From positions 23,044,040 through 23,108,039 of the forward strand of contig NC_133225.1 of NCBI RefSeq assembly GCF_040436345.1: a stretch of 64,000 nucleotides of DNA, given 5' to 3'. Shown here in pieces: positions 1-11,300 of this stretch. The DNA is from Pagrus major. Its lineage: Eukaryota > Chordata > Actinopteri > Spariformes > Sparidae. Both the position numbers and the translations under genes were made by a program. The notes under the pieces were generated by a model, which ran no database searches, was not told the origin of the DNA, and saw only the letters and a program-made list of their open reading frames with translations. Numbering within the stretch: position 1 is the first letter of the stretch; each line of letters opens with the position of its first letter.

Positions 1-773
1 GCACGGATAAGAGACGGCTCATAATAGAGGTATTTGTGACTTTAATTCAAGAATTAAATCAATTTGAGCTCAAGGTTTCCTTCACCTGTGTGCTTCTTTG
101 TACCAGACACCCACATTTCCTCTTTTTTTATTTTATTCTTTTATTCATCTAATGATATATTATTACCTCGATGTGAAGCTACAGGCCTGGAGAACAGAGA
201 AAAAGAGACTATTCATAGCTGTCAGTGATGAATGGGAAGTTAAAGGCTGAAAACGTTTATAGTTAGAGGACTTCTCTGGTTTATGAGCCTGTGACAAAGC
301 ATCAAAAGGTCACCATAACTCTTAAACTATTTAAAAAAGCTGCTTCAACATGAATAATGTCTGGCAGTGTTGAGTCAGTAATTTATTTATTTTACTGGAT
401 GTCTTTTACACCAGAGCGGTCACATTTGTCAGCCTGATGGCGGCTGAAAAAGAAGAAGCACAGTAGTTCATCCTGAGTTTAACAGCATTTTTCCTCATAT
501 TTCTTTAGGCTGCATGTCTTTATCTCACATAATACATTTATGAGCATGTTTGAGATATTTACATATAGACTCTGAACGCATGGATGGACTTATAGACTTA
601 TAGGTTGAACCAACACTACATTTGGGTTGAAACGTGAAGGTTTTTTTTTAGATGTCTTCATTACAGTATGTATCCATTGTTTCAACAGTACTGAGGTGGC
701 TATATGTCAGTGTGAAGCAGGGTAGCCCTTACCGGATTTAAATCTGATATTTAAAAAGCTGTTGAGACTAATG

Positions 774-1123
774 GAAGCCCATTTTCACTCAGTCATTCTT
801 TTTAGAAAGTTTCTCATTATAGTAGTAAGTATCTTAAAATAATGAGACATTTTCCACAAATAATGAGAAACTCTTTCAAAATAATGACCTTGTGTATCTC
901 AAAAAATAATTTGAAATTCCTCAGAGTAATCACTGCTGACACTAACTCATCCGTTGAGCTACTAAGTTATTATTTTATGATAGCTAAGTGACTATTATGA
1001 CAAACTTAAGTGTTTTTGAGACACTAAGTCATTACTTTTAGGCAGTAAGTCATTATTTTGAAAGTTTCTCATTATAATTACTTATAGGATCTTTTTTTCA
1101 TTACATTGGCAGAAGTGGGCTTC
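774..1123. mobile_element. possible MITE-like inverted-repeat element
   Basis: The block starts GAAGCCCATTTTC and ends with the near reverse complement (AGAAGTGGGCTTC). Inside are several copies, in both orientations, of a motif around AGTTTCTCATTAT and AAGTCATTATTTT. It lies in an intron of the fcho1-like gene. I see no coding capacity and no clear target-site duplication, so the exact ends are uncertain. Confidence 0.45.
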
Positions 1124-1404
1124 TATAGAAACTGTTGAACTGTTAAATGAAATCTAAAACTCTAAAACAACTTTTCAATGAAGTTTTGTCTTTGCATTCG
1201 TACTGTCACCACTTGGAGAAGCAGAAGCTGTATATTTAACCATTTATCCATGACTTTTAGCTGTCCATTTCAACTTGCCTAAGAGCTCTTGCTAACCAGT
1301 TTTCTGTCTGCCAAGATGCCAAGCAGGTGTGTTTTTTTTTTTTAACATGGTCAACTGTCAGTGCTTTGATTTATAAGGATCTCTCTCATGTGTGTGTGTC
1401 CCAG

Positions 1405-1572
1405 GTTCAGGGACTCTGTGTGCCAGCTGGCAGTGCCTGGAGGTTCCCCGCGGCCCTCCACCCAGCCTGGCTGTTCAGTTTGTGGGCTCCGGGGCCTCGC
1501 TGTCGGGCATGGACGTGGAGCTGGTGGGCAGCCGCTACCGCATGTCACTGGTCAAGAAAAGATTTGCCACAG
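1405..1572 (+). CDS. fcho1: fcho1-like penultimate coding exon
   Basis: The exon follows a pyrimidine-rich CCCAG acceptor and ends ACAG before a GTAAGA donor. It is markedly GC-richer than the flanking AT-rich intron. It encodes the distal mu-homology strands. The last base starts a codon that the next exon completes. Confidence 0.7.
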
Positions 1573-2125
1573 GTAAGACACTGAACACTCGCGCTTTTAT
1601 GTAGTTCTTACACTACATGTGCATTTATCCTTGTATGTGTAGAAATGTACCTCCTAATGTCAATTTAAACAGAGGTTTCATAGTAAGAATTATGGTAAAT
1701 GATGTTTATGGTGACGGACAGGCAGTAATTGTTTTTATGAAATGTCCTAGTGCTCGATCAGTGAGTAAATTGACCAAAAGTTAACTGCCATCATTTTGAT
1801 TATACTTGATTCATACGTCATCTTTCAACGGCAAAACATCATATAGTGTTAACAAAAGAAATCAGGCAACTGACTTAAGAATAATAAAACGCCATAAAAA
1901 AGGATAAAATTCAGATCAATTTGTGTCGACAGTGTAGTGAAGAAAGTCGGTGTTTGAGCAAACTCAATATTCTAAGTTGGATTTTCAGTTTCACTAAATA
2001 ATGAAGCTGGAAGCTTTTGCACATCATGTCAACTTCAGTTTACTTTGGCGGTGCGTTTCCTTTTTGTACATTCATCTTTTATCATGTGTTTGACAGGGAA
2101 GTACATGGCCGGCTGCTCCTTGTGA
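1405..2125 (+). CDS. fcho1: FCHO-family endocytic adaptor, last two coding exons (probably FCHO1)
   Basis: Two exons are visible, 1405-1572 and 2097-2125. They join across a GT/AG intron to give a C-terminal peptide containing LSGMDVELVGSRYRMSLVKK, then RFATGKYMAGCSL and a TGA stop at 2123-2125. This resembles the end of the mu-homology domain of FCHO proteins, F-BAR adaptors that start clathrin-coated pit formation at the plasma membrane by binding AP-2 and Eps15-type partners. Only the last ~65 residues are here; the F-BAR domain and most of the mu-homology domain lie left of the window. The acceptor could be at 1404 or 1410, both in frame. The FCHO family is recognised from the LSG.DVELVG.YR.SL.KKRFA.G pattern recalled from the family; choosing FCHO1 over FCHO2 is a weaker guess. 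SGIP1 is a more distant alternative. Confidence 0.7.
2097..2125 (+). CDS. fcho1: fcho1-like terminal coding exon
   Basis: The exon has an ACAG acceptor and completes a GGG codon. It encodes only GKYMAGCSL-stop. The short C-terminal extension after the KKRFATGKY motif is normal for the family. Confidence 0.65.
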
Positions 2126-2680
2126 ATCGTGTAAAGGATCATTGCACTTTTTCCCTGAGCCGACAGCTGGGCAGAGGAGGAGAGATGATCCGTGGTAAGA
2201 CATAAAACTGAAGACGAGGCACCTTGAAGGACGATGTGCACTTACTTCTGAAGGTGTCCTGCTCTCTTAGGACCAAGCCTTTTCTTCTTTTCCTCTAATT
2301 TAAGTTGTGTGTTGTACACTCAGTCGTCCTGCCTTCACCAAGAGGGAAACTTTTTCTATTCAGTCTCCTCATCGTGTTCTAAGACTGCAAACTAAGCTAC
2401 ATGTCAGAAGAACTTTTCATGAATCAGAGAAAACATCTGAATAAAGTTAAACATATTTCTGTCTGGAACTGAGTTGTAATGGAATCTAGGATTTTTAAAT
2501 TATGTACATACTGTATGGAAGAAATCTCTAGAGCATCTTAAAGGATCGAACGAGTCATTTGTGAGCAAAGATCTTCTACCAAACCTTAGAAAACTGTTTG
2601 TAAATCTGCTGTTTGTTCCAAATAGAGCTTTTGTGATGTTGATATTTGATAAAAATAAATGTGCTCAAACCTTTTTGGTT
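2126..2680 (+). other. fcho1: 3' UTR of the fcho1-like gene
   Basis: Sequence after the TGA is AT-rich with no conserved reading frame. An AATAAA hexamer at 2654-2659 is the likely poly(A) signal, so cleavage is expected near 2675. The boundary is inferred from the hexamer alone. Confidence 0.55.
2654..2659 (+). terminator. poly(A) signal of the fcho1-like gene
   Basis: Canonical AATAAA about 530 nt after the stop codon, on the plus strand. A downstream T/G-rich patch (CTTTTTGGTTT) fits a cleavage-stimulation element. Confidence 0.55.
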
Positions 2681-2688
2681 TACACCAA

Positions 2689-2694
2689 TTTATT
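2689..2694 (-). terminator. candidate distal poly(A) signal of rfx2
   Basis: TTTATT on the plus strand is AATAAA on the minus strand, about 2.56 kb after the rfx2 stop codon. If used, the rfx2 mRNA would end within tens of bases of, or overlap, the 3' end of the convergent fcho1-like gene. Other minus-strand hexamers, for example near 3375 and 4330, would give a shorter UTR. Confidence 0.4.
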
Positions 2695-4887
2695 ACACAT
2701 TGTGACCAAGTACAAAATACAGCTGAACTATGCAGTTTATTACAGACCATAATCTGTCCTTAGGCTAGTTAAAGTGTAGTCAAGAACAGGCTTAAAAATG
2801 CACAAAAATAAGGGTTCAGTATACTTGTAAGAAGAACCAAATCTAGTTCAATAATAAAAAATAATCCTCCGCCAAAAATCTAAACAGCCTTACAAAACAT
2901 TACAAATTACACACAGAAATTACTTTTCCCAAAGAACTTGAAGGCAAATTACTGTGACAGGCACAAGTTACAAAAAGCCTTAAATAACTCGAGCTCGAGG
3001 ATTCTCATCGCTACAACAAAATCATCCGAGGGGGGGACGAAGAGGAGGAGGAGGAGGGAGAAATAAATCAATGTCAACACAAAACTGATGTCAATCAAAT
3101 CAGAACAGTTCATATAAATAGAAATTTCTCTCGTGACATTTTAAACGCTTACTCAGGTGCAGTAGCACCACAGCAATAAGCATGTTTCATACATTAAACA
3201 ATTGAGATTGGAAACAAATTCATCACACACGCCAGGCTAATCAATTACACATCAAAGCACTTTCTGCTGTTACGTTATCAACTGAGTACAGTGTGAGGAG
3301 AGATTAGGCAAAGACCGAAGGCCACAGAGCACACACGTTCTACATCATACAAAGATATATATCATATATATAATTTATTATGGACAAATTCCCCAAATTC
3401 TTTTTCTATCTAATTCAAACAGAACATAAGTCTTTAATCTGAGTAACAGCATGAGGTCAAAGTATCTGACGTCAGGGAGCGCGTGCTGGCTCAGACGCCA
3501 ACGATGTCCTCTGTTTGTGTTCAGGGTTTTGGTTTTAAACTGCTCTTGCGTGTTGATTTATCCTGTTTAGATGAAATGTACAACCACTTTGTATCAGGAA
3601 ATGAGGCAGACCAGATTCCAGTTTAAGTTTTTTACATCCCAGTCGCACAGCGGCCATTTTCCTCTGACATCACACTCAGAGTTGGAGCTCAAATGTCGTA
3701 CTGCCGTGTTCCAGGTTGCAACTCCAGGGCTTCTTAAAATATGTCAAGTACAACTAAAAATGTTCATTGGTCGCACCGATGTGCCTGATATTTAGCAGGT
3801 CAGATTTAAAAAAAATGTATAAACAAAACAACAAAAAACAAAGCAAATCCCCAAATACTTCCACAAGCACTACATATATAGCCAGTAAGACAGGGAAAAC
3901 ACTACAGTTTAAACACAGAGCCTTTTTAGAAAGTTACTTGAGTTTGTCAGCAGTTTTTAACTTCTTTTCACAACTGAGGTTACTGGGATTTCTTGTTGCG
4001 TATACTGTGATTTAAATGAATAAAAACATTCATTTCTTCTGTTTACAGTCATTTACATCATGTGTTAAGTAAAATGCAGGCTATTCTTAGGTACACCTCA
4101 ATGAAACGGTTTGGTGAGCCAGCGCAAAAAGTCAGATTTTCGCTATCCATTGTCTTGTCAGATGCTGATCAATCAGGACGCTGTGAAATGAACAAGCTAT
4201 GTCAGATTTACTCAGTTTATACAACTTGCAAACTGGAACACAGCAGCGTAATATTATCGCAGCATTTGTGCTCTTGAGCGAGACGTCAAAGGAAAATGGC
4301 CGCCGTGGTCTATTAAGTCGATTGCTCTGAATTTATTTCACTGAATGAGGACTTAGTGAATGAATCCTTAGAGCACAGGACTGAGATCATTTGTGTGTTC
4401 TATTTACATGAGAGGAAACAGGAGTGGGAGAAACAAACTCCAACAGTGGCTACATCTTGTAATACTTGCCTCATGTCATCTGAGCTGAACGGAGCATAGA
4501 AATCTATTGAGGTAAACAAACCAACATGTTACACAGGTAACGTAGTGAGTTCCCTGCCTTCTGGACTACAAGGCCCTACAGAGCCATGACTATGGCTGAG
4601 CTGGTGGGAACGACAGGGGGAAAGGTCCTTTGGGTCAATAGGTTGCATGTTTTTATCTTTTTTATGTGTGTGTTCGAGTTGCTGCGAGCTGCAGCAGAGG
4701 CAACGAGGAGTGTACACACCTACACCTAATCAATGTTAAAGGTGCTTCGAATGTCTGAGGTTTGGAGACGATACATTCATACTGCGGTAGAGGCACAGCT
4801 GAGGGACAGATAGACATCTGTAGTGGTGGTTTTTAAAGTTAGATCTAAGGCACTCAAATGACACTATGGCACAACTAGTTCAAATGT

Positions 4888-4908
4888 AAAAAAAAAAAAA
4901 AAAAAAAA
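4888..4908. repeat. poly-A run in the rfx2 3' UTR region
   Basis: Twenty-one consecutive A residues on the plus strand, which would be a U tract in the rfx2 transcript. Confidence 0.95.
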
Positions 4909-5257
4909 GGGAGAGAAGAAGAATCACAAATACCACACACCAACACTCAAAGTTACACATCCAATAAAAAGGTACTGCACAAAGTCATTCACAGTTGCAA
5001 CAAAAAGGGAAAGAAAATCAGATCTGTGTTACACCCCTGTGAGTAAAGAAAAACAAAAAACAGACATGTGAGTTTCCTGGGAGAAAGATTACCGTCCTAG
5101 TGAGGGGAGGACTGACACTGCTACGTTCTTCTTTATGTACATTGCACACGCTGACTGCAGAAGGACGCAGTATGCTCGGGGTTGAAAGCCGCTGCATCGT
5201 ATTTAGGGAGAGATTCTGGTCCTTGTGGCGTTCAGTCTGGTCCTGTTCGAACTCGAC

Positions 5258-5379
5258 TTACATCTCCTGCAGGGGGTGGCTCATTTCAATCCTCTCTCTC
5301 TTTACGGCCGGTTCGGTCGGCCCTCTGGACGTATCTGCATCACTGCCCAGGTCGCTCATCTCATCAGAGAAGGACGCAT
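5258..5379 (-). CDS. rfx2: rfx2 terminal coding exon 17 (residues 697-736)
   Basis: Encodes [18 protein letters not shown], then [18 protein letters not shown] and Met, with TAA at 5258-5260. The acidic stretch and VKRER near the end resemble the RFX2 C-terminus. Confidence 0.88.
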
Positions 5380-8300
5380 CTAGTGGCACAGGAGGAGAGG
5401 GATTGTTAATCAGGTTCAGAGTTTCAATACTAATCTATCCCAACAATATTTAAGCCTAGGTCAAATTAAAGATTATACATCACTTTGGATCCTCTTCATG
5501 GGATTTTCTACATACCATCGCTGACTTTTGTGTGTGCATGTGTGTGTTTCCTTTATACTTCAGTCTAGACACACTCTTTGGGCAGAAGTTACACTGCCAC
5601 TACTGATCAAAGTTAAATTTTTTTTTTTTTCCATGTCCACAACTGTCTTTGTGCTAAAGTTTGGCTGCTACTAATCTATTTATTCATCTTTTGTGCCTGA
5701 CATTTCCACAACCCTGTTTCCAAACAGTTGGGATGCTGTGTAGACTGTAAATAAAAACAGAATGCAATGATTTGAAAACTCGTCCTCTGTAGTGTTTTAG
5801 ATCTATCAGCCAGACTTTGTACCTGATGTAAAATGGAAATTATCATTATCCTGGTGTGCGCTAGAACATTGATCTTTATGAGCTAATTCCAACTGAATAC
5901 AGTACAAAACAAGTTATTCAATATTCAAACTGATAAACTTTGTTATTTGTAAATGCAACATGCAAAGTTTCTTTGAATCTGAGCCGTACCTCTTGATAGA
6001 GCATTCAGACTTCACCACAGACAAGACAAACCCTACAGACCACAGTGCACTGTGGGAATTTTCTGGCACGACAGTGTGCCACAAGTGGTTCATCAATTTT
6101 TCACAAGATATTAGAGTTTAAATTATGCTCTACCACAAGACCATTAAAGGGTTAAAAGCAGCTCCCAAATAAATGTTTTACTTTTTAAAATGGGCTCAGT
6201 AATTTCATTAAATACAACTGCTACTCAAACAGAAGGTCGTTTTATTTGCCGAACTATTTTCAGCCATAATTTGTGCTAGTGAGTATTTCCAGCAGCAGGA
6301 TGTTGAATGTGGGATCGACTCAAAATAAACTGCAGTGCATTACAAAGCTCAGTGTTGTGTTTTTGTTTTATACTTTTTGGAAAATAATGAAGCTCTATAG
6401 AACAGAGGAATAGGAACTATAGAGCGTTGGCTACACAGACATCTGTTAGACAGATTTACTAAGAATTCAGGTGCTTTGGGCCACAGACTGGGTTCAGAAG
6501 GTTGAGAGATGAACTAACAGTGTTGGCTTTTGTCTTTTACATGTTTTAGTTTTCTGAAAAAAATCAGAGCCAGTTAGCTTGAATGTAGCCAGACATATAT
6601 CAAAGTTAGCACTAAATAATATGCATACCTTTTTCCATAAGTGATGGCATCATAGAGCTCAGGTCACTGAACTGAGATTCAAGATAAGAGAACATTAGTC
6701 AACAAAACATTATTTGAACATGATTTGAGCAACTGGAGCAGTTTGAATATCTTCGTTCGTACCTCTCCCATGACGGCGATGGGAGTTTCTCCGGTAGCCT
6801 GAGCCACGCGGTGTTCGACCAGGTAGAACATGTACTCATCATACAGCAGGCGAATCAGGTGGAAAGAGCCAAAACTGGCTGCACTACGCAGGGTCAGGTC
6901 TCTGATCACCATGGAGCTACAGGAAGAAAAAAGAGAAAACAGATGTCAGACAGCTAAACCAACACAAGCGCTTAATTAAGAAAATAAACCAGACTGATGG
7001 AGTGATTTTATCAGTACACAGCCTCACTGTTCTCCCCTCGTACCTATAAAAGGACCATTTGAGCAGGAACTGGCGTGCAGCTTTGGGGAAGCTGGGGCTG
7101 CCCTGGTGAGGCTTCAGGACCTGAGAGACCACGTTGTCCAGCCAGGTAGCCCACTGGTCCAGAGAGCTCTGCTGCTGTAGGGTGACCTTAAAGTCCTGCT
7201 CCAGGCGCTGAACCACGCTCTCGTCACACTGACACACCCAGGATGCCTGCTCCTGTTAGACACAACGAACACATCCAAACACATTCAGCAAGAAACCACA
7301 ATGCACTGCAAGAGGTGGAAAACAAAGAGAGAGTCGACATAAACAAGTCTTGTGCAACGTGAAGTTTGTCTTCCTAACATGAAGCTTTCAGACAGGTTTA
7401 CCTGGACATTAGCAAAGTCCACCCGGTTTAGGTCAGAAAGCATCTGGTTGATCTGGGAGGTGTTCTGGAGGACAGCGCGGGCTGCCTGGGCCAGGTGGTT
7501 CAGACTGGTGTAACGTCTCAGTGTCTGGGCAAAGGCACTGACCACCGCCACCTACAACACAGAGACCGAACATCCATGATAGATTCTAAAAATCACTCTT
7601 TCCTTTGAATGTTTTATTATAATGACTAAATTATTTCAGACTTGGATAGAATAGAAATGTGATGAATGTGTCGATTTAATGATCTGCACACTAGAGACAC
7701 ATTTTAATATCATAATTTCCATGTTTTCTAACAGTTGTTGAAAAGGGCGATCAGAAGTTTTGTTGTTACCTTGGTGCGGATAATCTCTTGAGGAAAGTTG
7801 GTCATGGCGTTAGTCAGCCAGCCCTCCAGACTCTTGGCAAAGTTACGGATGGCCTGAGTGAGAGTGCCTGAGGAAACAGAGCAGCCTGGATTACAAACTG
7901 ACCTCACTACATTTAACTGTGCAGAAAGCATCGTGACCACTTGAGTCTTCTGTGTTTCAGTCGGCTGTGTTTGCTTTGTAGACAGTCGACTGAAACACAG
8001 AAGACTGAAGTGGGCCTGAAACAGAATAAAAAGGCACAATCCTTGAATGTAATATTGAATGTGGTGTCAGTGTATTACTAAGGCCGTATTTGCATGGGGA
8101 CTAATATTACCTGGGAACCTCCAGTAATCTGTAATCTATAGGATAGTCTGATCTGAATCCTGTGTGAATCTGCCGTGTCTTTAATTTGTAAAGTAAAAAT
8201 TCCACTGCATATAACCTACCATATTTCTCTAAACACACAGGTCATGTCATAATATTTTGAGTTGTATTTTTTCTCAAACATCAACAAGTAAGAAAAATGT

Positions 8301-11300
8301 TATTGCGGCTAATAATATGTTTAACAGCAGTCATCGTCTGTGCTTTGAGATCGGCTGTACTGACGTTTAATAAAGTGATAAAAGAGACAGTTGGGAGCAA
8401 TGAAATGTGCTGCCAATGTGTATTTCTGCTTGTAACACATACAGAGTGTGCAAATCAAACAAAATCTAAACTATATTAATCATGTGGCTGCTGAAGAACA
8501 GATGCTCTGCTTCTGACATGTTGATGTTACAGGGAGCCCTGACATCATATCCATGAGATTATGTCAGCTTTTCAAGCTTTATGTTGCTTTCCCCGTGCTA
8601 ATGCGTCACATAAAACATAACCGTGGGGTGGTAGTTTCTAAAACACATGAGGTTCCCTGGTCAAACTAGTCCAGTGTGAATAGGGCTTAATGCTGTATTG
8701 CTGTCACCATCGCTGTGCATCAGTAGTGTCATATTGTATACTTCTTCATACAACCCTGATTCCAAAACAGTTGTGACACTGTAAAACATCAATAAAACAT
8801 AATGTGTTAATCTTCTGATTCTTTCTGACATATATTTAATTGAAAACAGTGCAAAGACAATATATTTAATGTTTTACCTTTGGCAAATAAATGCTTATTC
8901 AGAACTTGACGCCAGCAACACGTTTCAAACAAGTTAGGACGGGGGCAACAAAAAACTGGGAAAGTTGTGCAATGGTGAGTTGTGATAGTATCATGATGAA
9001 GTCATTCACAAGCAAAGATGGGGCGAGGTTTACCACTTTGTGAAACACATGATTATATAAATGATATTACTACATGGGCTCGAGAACACTTTATAAAACT
9101 GTTGTCAGTAAACACAGCTTGTTTGCTAATGATTGCATTCAGTTTCTATTTGTTTTACACAGCGTCAAAACTTTTTTTTTTTTAGAATCAGATTTGTAGT
9201 ATCGCATTAAAATCATGATGAATAAAAAATATCAGTAGTACTGACTGGGAACAGGACGCAGCACATCAGGGATGAGGATCTCCACCAGAGCCTGGTAGAG
9301 GATGTGGTCACAGCTCCTCATCCATAGTCTGACCGGTTCATATTTACACAGCGCCACCAGCTTCTCTCTGGGGATCATACCCTCCAGGTCATCATCACTA
9401 AACACAGACAGGGGAGGGGAAAAAATACGTAGACCCAAAAAAGATAAAAGGTTCTGTTTTTTGAAAAACTGTTAAAATAGAATATTTAATTTATCTCAGA
9501 GACTTAATGTTAATGTAACGGTAAGTAGTAGCTTTTCTTTTCAACACTGGAGCCTCGGCTCTTCCCGTTAAGGTGATCTGACCTGTTGGGGATGGTGGTG
9601 CTTCCGTCACTAGATGGCGGTGTTGAATACCAAAAGGTCTGCCAGAGTTTCTCAATGTAGTGGAACTGGAGGTTCATCACCACATCCAAAGTAGCCTGCA
9701 GGAGAGCAGCAAGGGAGGGAGGGAGGGAGGGGGATAGAATGAGAGGGAGGGAAGAGAGGAGGGAAAAGAGAGGGAGGAAGGGGGGACAAAACGTACAGAG
9801 CTGAACCATGGCAACCAGACACACAACAAAGTTTCTACAGGCAGGCAGGCAGCCTCTCGCTCAGTCCGGGCCCTCCTGGTTAGACAATGAGCCAGCTTAA
9901 ACACAGCTCCCTGCACATTAATCATCAGGAGGATTCTAAAGGCCAAGTTTAGGCTTCTTCTGAATTATTTTCTTACTTGATTTCACTCATTTTTTTTGTT
10001 TTTTATCTCGGTTGCCTCTATAAAGCACTTAGTCTCATAGATTTATGCGTACATTTTAGTGACGAGACGCTGACCTGAACTAACTCATGTGACTTCCTTT
10101 TTCCTGTTCCTATGAATGAGGCTCTTAGAAAGCAGAGACGAGTGAACACAGCGAGAGAGCAAAAGGAAGCAGTAGCAAACCGGTGATTTAAAATGATAAA
10201 CTGCAGAAAAACCTGCTTCCTAAAAAAGAGCATGAACAGATCAACCTTAAACCACTGAATGTAAAACATAAAACCCAGCGCTGACGAAGTTGTTTAGGAA
10301 ACATGAGCCTGACTCCTCATGAGGCAGAGGTCCAACTCTTTTGTTTTTCAGTATATCTCCACACTCGTCACAGCGACTACACGGAGTACAAGCGCTACGA
10401 CCCACACGCCGTGCCCGCAGATTCTCCTCTTTCTCTATCTGGCAGGACGTGCACTTGCCGCTGGATCTTGTTACACAGCGGCATACACTTCAATCACATG
10501 ATATGTTTTTGCTTCCTCTCCAGCCGTTGCCATGACAACCTTGTTTACGGTTGCCCCGGGCAACAGGTCAAACACAGAACTCCAAAACAAAAAGGAGAAT
10601 TCCCCATCCCCGCTAAACAAGAGCGTTTTGCCTCTGCACAGGAAAAACAGCATGCCTTTGAGAAAAAAAAAAAAAGAAAAAAGTGTGGAGGAGAAATAAC
10701 ACATGTTCACGTGCACGGTCACAGACAGACGAACGGCCTGAGGCAGATTTTAACCCCTCACATCTGTGTGCGCACATACACGACAAACACTGTGGTTAAC
10801 AGTGAGATTTATTACCCTCAAAGTTTTATTAAACACCTAATCATTTGTGTTAAACATTAATTTAATGGCACAGCTGATACCTAATTATTTGGCTGCTGTC
10901 ACCATGACATTAATAAATATATTCCTGACAGTGCATACAAATCTAGAGTAATTTAACAGCATGAAAGTAAAGTAGGAAATTTAAAAAAAAAAATTAAAAG
11001 TTTTATGCTTTGGCCAACTTTTTACCTTCATTTGTGCTGTAACTTAAAATGATGACAATAAAACTCTTGGCTAATGCGTTAACAGGTCACTGTTGGCTCA
11101 CAAAAGAGGAGGAAAAAAGTAAAATGCATAAACATTAAACACACAGAGGCAATGAGAGCTGTGAGAGTGACAGAAATGCGCTGGCAGACAAAGACAGGAG
11201 CCCATGTGCCTGTCCACAGACAAGGCAACACAAAGGCCCAAGGGGAGGCCACCACAAAGACACCAAGATGTCCACCCAGCGCGCTGAAAGGTTAATTGGC

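Larger units (their letters stand above)
2680..5257 (-). other. rfx2: probable long 3' UTR of rfx2
   Basis: There are no splice-bounded coding exons on either strand between the rfx2 stop at 5258 and the convergent gene. Minus-strand AATAAA hexamers occur along it and a 21-base A run (poly-T in the mRNA) lies at 4888-4908. Vertebrate RFX genes often have kilobase 3' UTRs. The extent is inferred, not shown. Confidence 0.4.

Noticed and set aside
10303..10860. 185-codon open frame on the plus strand
   Set aside because: Lies antisense in an rfx2 intron, has a poly-Lys run from an A tract, no domain and no splice logic; it covers the X-box region and is best read as chance.
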